DNA of 64,000 nucleotides from Flavobacterium panacagri. Its GTDB lineage: Bacteria; Bacteroidota; Bacteroidia; Flavobacteriales; Flavobacteriaceae. Shown here piece by piece: positions 62,731-64,000 of this stretch. Made by a program: the position numbers and the translations under genes. The stretch lies in contig NZ_CP119766.1 of NCBI RefSeq assembly GCF_030378165.1, positions 992,001-1,056,000 on the forward strand. The letters are read 5' to 3'. How positions within the stretch are numbered: the stretch's first letter is position 1; the number at the start of each line of letters is the position of its first letter. The notes beneath the pieces were generated by a model. It was not told where the DNA came from. It searched no databases and saw only the letters and a program-made list of their open reading frames with translations.

Positions 62731-64000
62731 ACCTCAAAGTATATCGCAATCCCAAGAACCCGCGAATCGTTTGATTCTGCCCATAAACATACGTTGTATC
62801 AAAAGTCAAACCGTACGGATTATCTGGCGTAACCAATACTTTTCCAGCCGAATCATATTGCACATTTTTATCGAAAGGATCGTTGGTTCTCGAAATCAAA
62901 AACGGATTATTTTGTTTTGGAGTAAAGTTCAACAAGTTTTTGACGCCACCATAAACTTCAAAATTCTTCCACCCCGTATAGGTAAACTGAATATTCTGAA
63001 TGCTGTACCAAGGCGAATTTGGATTTCTCGGATCGTATTCGCTCAACGAAGGCAATTTCATCGGACTGTAAACATTTCCGGTATAATCCAACAATAAATT
63101 CCAAGGTTCAATTTTGTATGAAACTGTCCAGGTTCCTGTAAATCTTTCCGTCAGAAAAGGTCTTTCTGAAATTCCGTCCTCCACATTTTTATTGTCCAAA
63201 ACCGTTGCTCCCAATATAAACTTTAAACCATTGGTAAAATTAATATCCACATTGGTGCTGATTCCCTGACTGATCGCATAACCATCAATATTGTCATAAA
63301 TGATTTTATTTGGATCAGTTTCGTAATCTGAAATGATTTTATTGCTAAAACGGGTATAAAAAGCTGTAGTTTCTATTCCCATAAAAGTTCCATTTCCGAA
63401 GTTTATTTTCTGAATATAATTCAGATTCACATTTACTGATTTCTCTGGTTTCAAATCATTTTCAATCACAACATCTCTCGAACCCGTTAACGCTGCGTGA
63501 TCTTCAGTAAATAAATTGACCACTCTAAAACCTGTTCCGGCATTTAAGCGGAAAATAGTATTATCGTTGGCTTTAAAGCGATAGGCAAATCTTGGTGTAA
63601 AAATCGAACCGTGAATTGAATTATAATCGTAGCGTGCGCCCAGCAAAACCTGACTTTTTGGAGAAAAAGTTATTTCATCTTGCACAAAAATTCCCGGCAG
63701 CCAAGTACTTTCAGCTTCTTTTGTGGCTGGCGTATTATCATCGTAATAGGTATATCGGCTTGCGATTCCTGCCAATAAATCATTTCGTCCGATTTTTTTA
63801 TCCCAAGTCAATTGAAGAAATCCAATTTTTTGATTGGCAATATACGAAGTGGTTCCGTAACGACTGTCTTGATAATGCACATTTCCAGAGAAAGAAAGCA
63901 TTAATTTCTCCTCAAATGGTAATTGATAACTTCCAATCAATTCTGCTCTTTTGGTATAAATGCTTTCTCCGTAAATTTCGTCTCCCCCACGATATTTTTT
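62729..64000 (-). CDS. TonB-dependent receptor, C-terminal beta-barrel (5' end outside window)
   Basis: The frame is open to the window end, so about 423 C-terminal residues of an outer-membrane TonB-dependent transporter are visible. Alternating amphipathic strands and long loops fit the 22-strand barrel. Motifs RFAYRFKANDNTIFRLNAGTGFR, EDLKPEKSVNVNLNY-type (here ENDLKPEKS), YGGVKNLLNFTP and the last strand IRGFLGLRYTLR (aromatic/basic end) are typical. Plug domain and TonB box would lie beyond base 64000. The siderophore, vitamin or carbohydrate ligand is unknown. Confidence 0.88.
   Translation of the reverse strand, partial: KKYRGGDEIYGESIYTKRAELIGSYQLPFEEKLMLSFSGNVHYQDSRYGTTSYIANQKIGFLQLTWDKKIGRNDLLAGIASRYTYYDDNTPATKEAESTWLPGIFVQDEITFSPKSQVLLGARYDYNSIHGSIFTPRFAYRFKANDNTIFRLNAGTGFRVVNLFTEDHAALTGSRDVVIENDLKPEKSVNVNLNYIQKINFGNGTFMGIETTAFYTRFSNKIISDYETDPNKIIYDNIDGYAISQGISTNVDINFTNGLKFILGATVLDNKNVEDGISERPFLTERFTGTWTVSYKIEPWNLLLDYTGNVYSPMKLPSLSEYDPRNPNSPWYSIQNIQFTYTGWKNFEVYGGVKNLLNFTPKQNNPFLISRTNDPFDKNVQYDSAGKVLVTPDNPYGLTFDTTYVYGQNQTIRGFLGLRYTLR

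Overview
The window is about 64 kb of an AT-rich genome (by eye about one third G+C) that reads as a gliding member of the Bacteroidota, most probably Flavobacterium. Evidence for this is the GldH gliding lipoprotein, a RicT-GldH-PBP1A cluster, a TonB-dependent receptor, many short-lipobox lipoproteins, start sites with A-rich leaders rather than Shine-Dalgarno sequences, a few TAnnTTTG-type -7 boxes, and many long intergenic inverted repeats built from words such as 'acgcaaag' and 'acatagaaacatag'. No rRNA, tRNA, CRISPR or prophage was seen.

Left part (1-22.8 kb), mostly housekeeping and stress genes: the C-terminal part of a membrane M28 peptidase; a rhodanese divergent from a MetR-like LysR regulator, which overlaps a GNAT gene; a YeeZ-like epimerase; an O6-alkylguanine repair transferase; a PolB-type 3'-5' exonuclease; an AlkZ-like glycosylase; an SpmA-SpmB fusion; class I fumarase; a PAS protein; DNA polymerase IV; a PPP-type phosphatase; a CoA-transferase pair (scoA/scoB) split by a class A beta-lactamase; and the ricT-gldH-PBP1A unit.

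Middle part (23.1-48.1 kb), the most unusual region: about 30 small genes, all on the + strand except one doubtful ORF, bounded by conserved genes on the opposite strand. They encode ankyrin, leucine-rich-repeat and HEAT-like proteins, candidate SUKH/Imm30/Imm26/Imm17-like immunity proteins, a DUF1493 protein, small membrane proteins, and many secreted proteins and lipoproteins. Six of the secreted ones carry a D-x-[ND]-x-D-G-like loop. No toxin or secretion gene is present. Traces of gene shuffling are visible: a frameshifted Imm17-like gene, a 43-bp perfect direct repeat flanking the LRR gene, an orphan frameshifted SHOCT tail, and three copies of an 18-bp intergenic repeat core. I read this as an orphan immunity (acquired interbacterial defence-like) island. 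This is inference.

Right part (48.2-64 kb): a ferredoxin coupled to a U32 enzyme (TrhP-like), and 1.6 kb away a TrhO-like rhodanese enzyme whose C-terminal ~85 residues are clearly homologous to the C-terminal domain of the U32 protein. Both families make 5-hydroxyuridine in tRNA, so a shared added domain is notable. Between them lies an IS200-like Y1 transposase followed by a ~130-bp tandem array of double palindromes, a REP/RAYT-like arrangement. Next come a three-gene RND efflux operon, a bacilliredoxin, an ArsR-like regulator, a TPR protein, a lycopene cyclase, a thioredoxin-fold protein, and a TonB-dependent receptor cut off by the window end.
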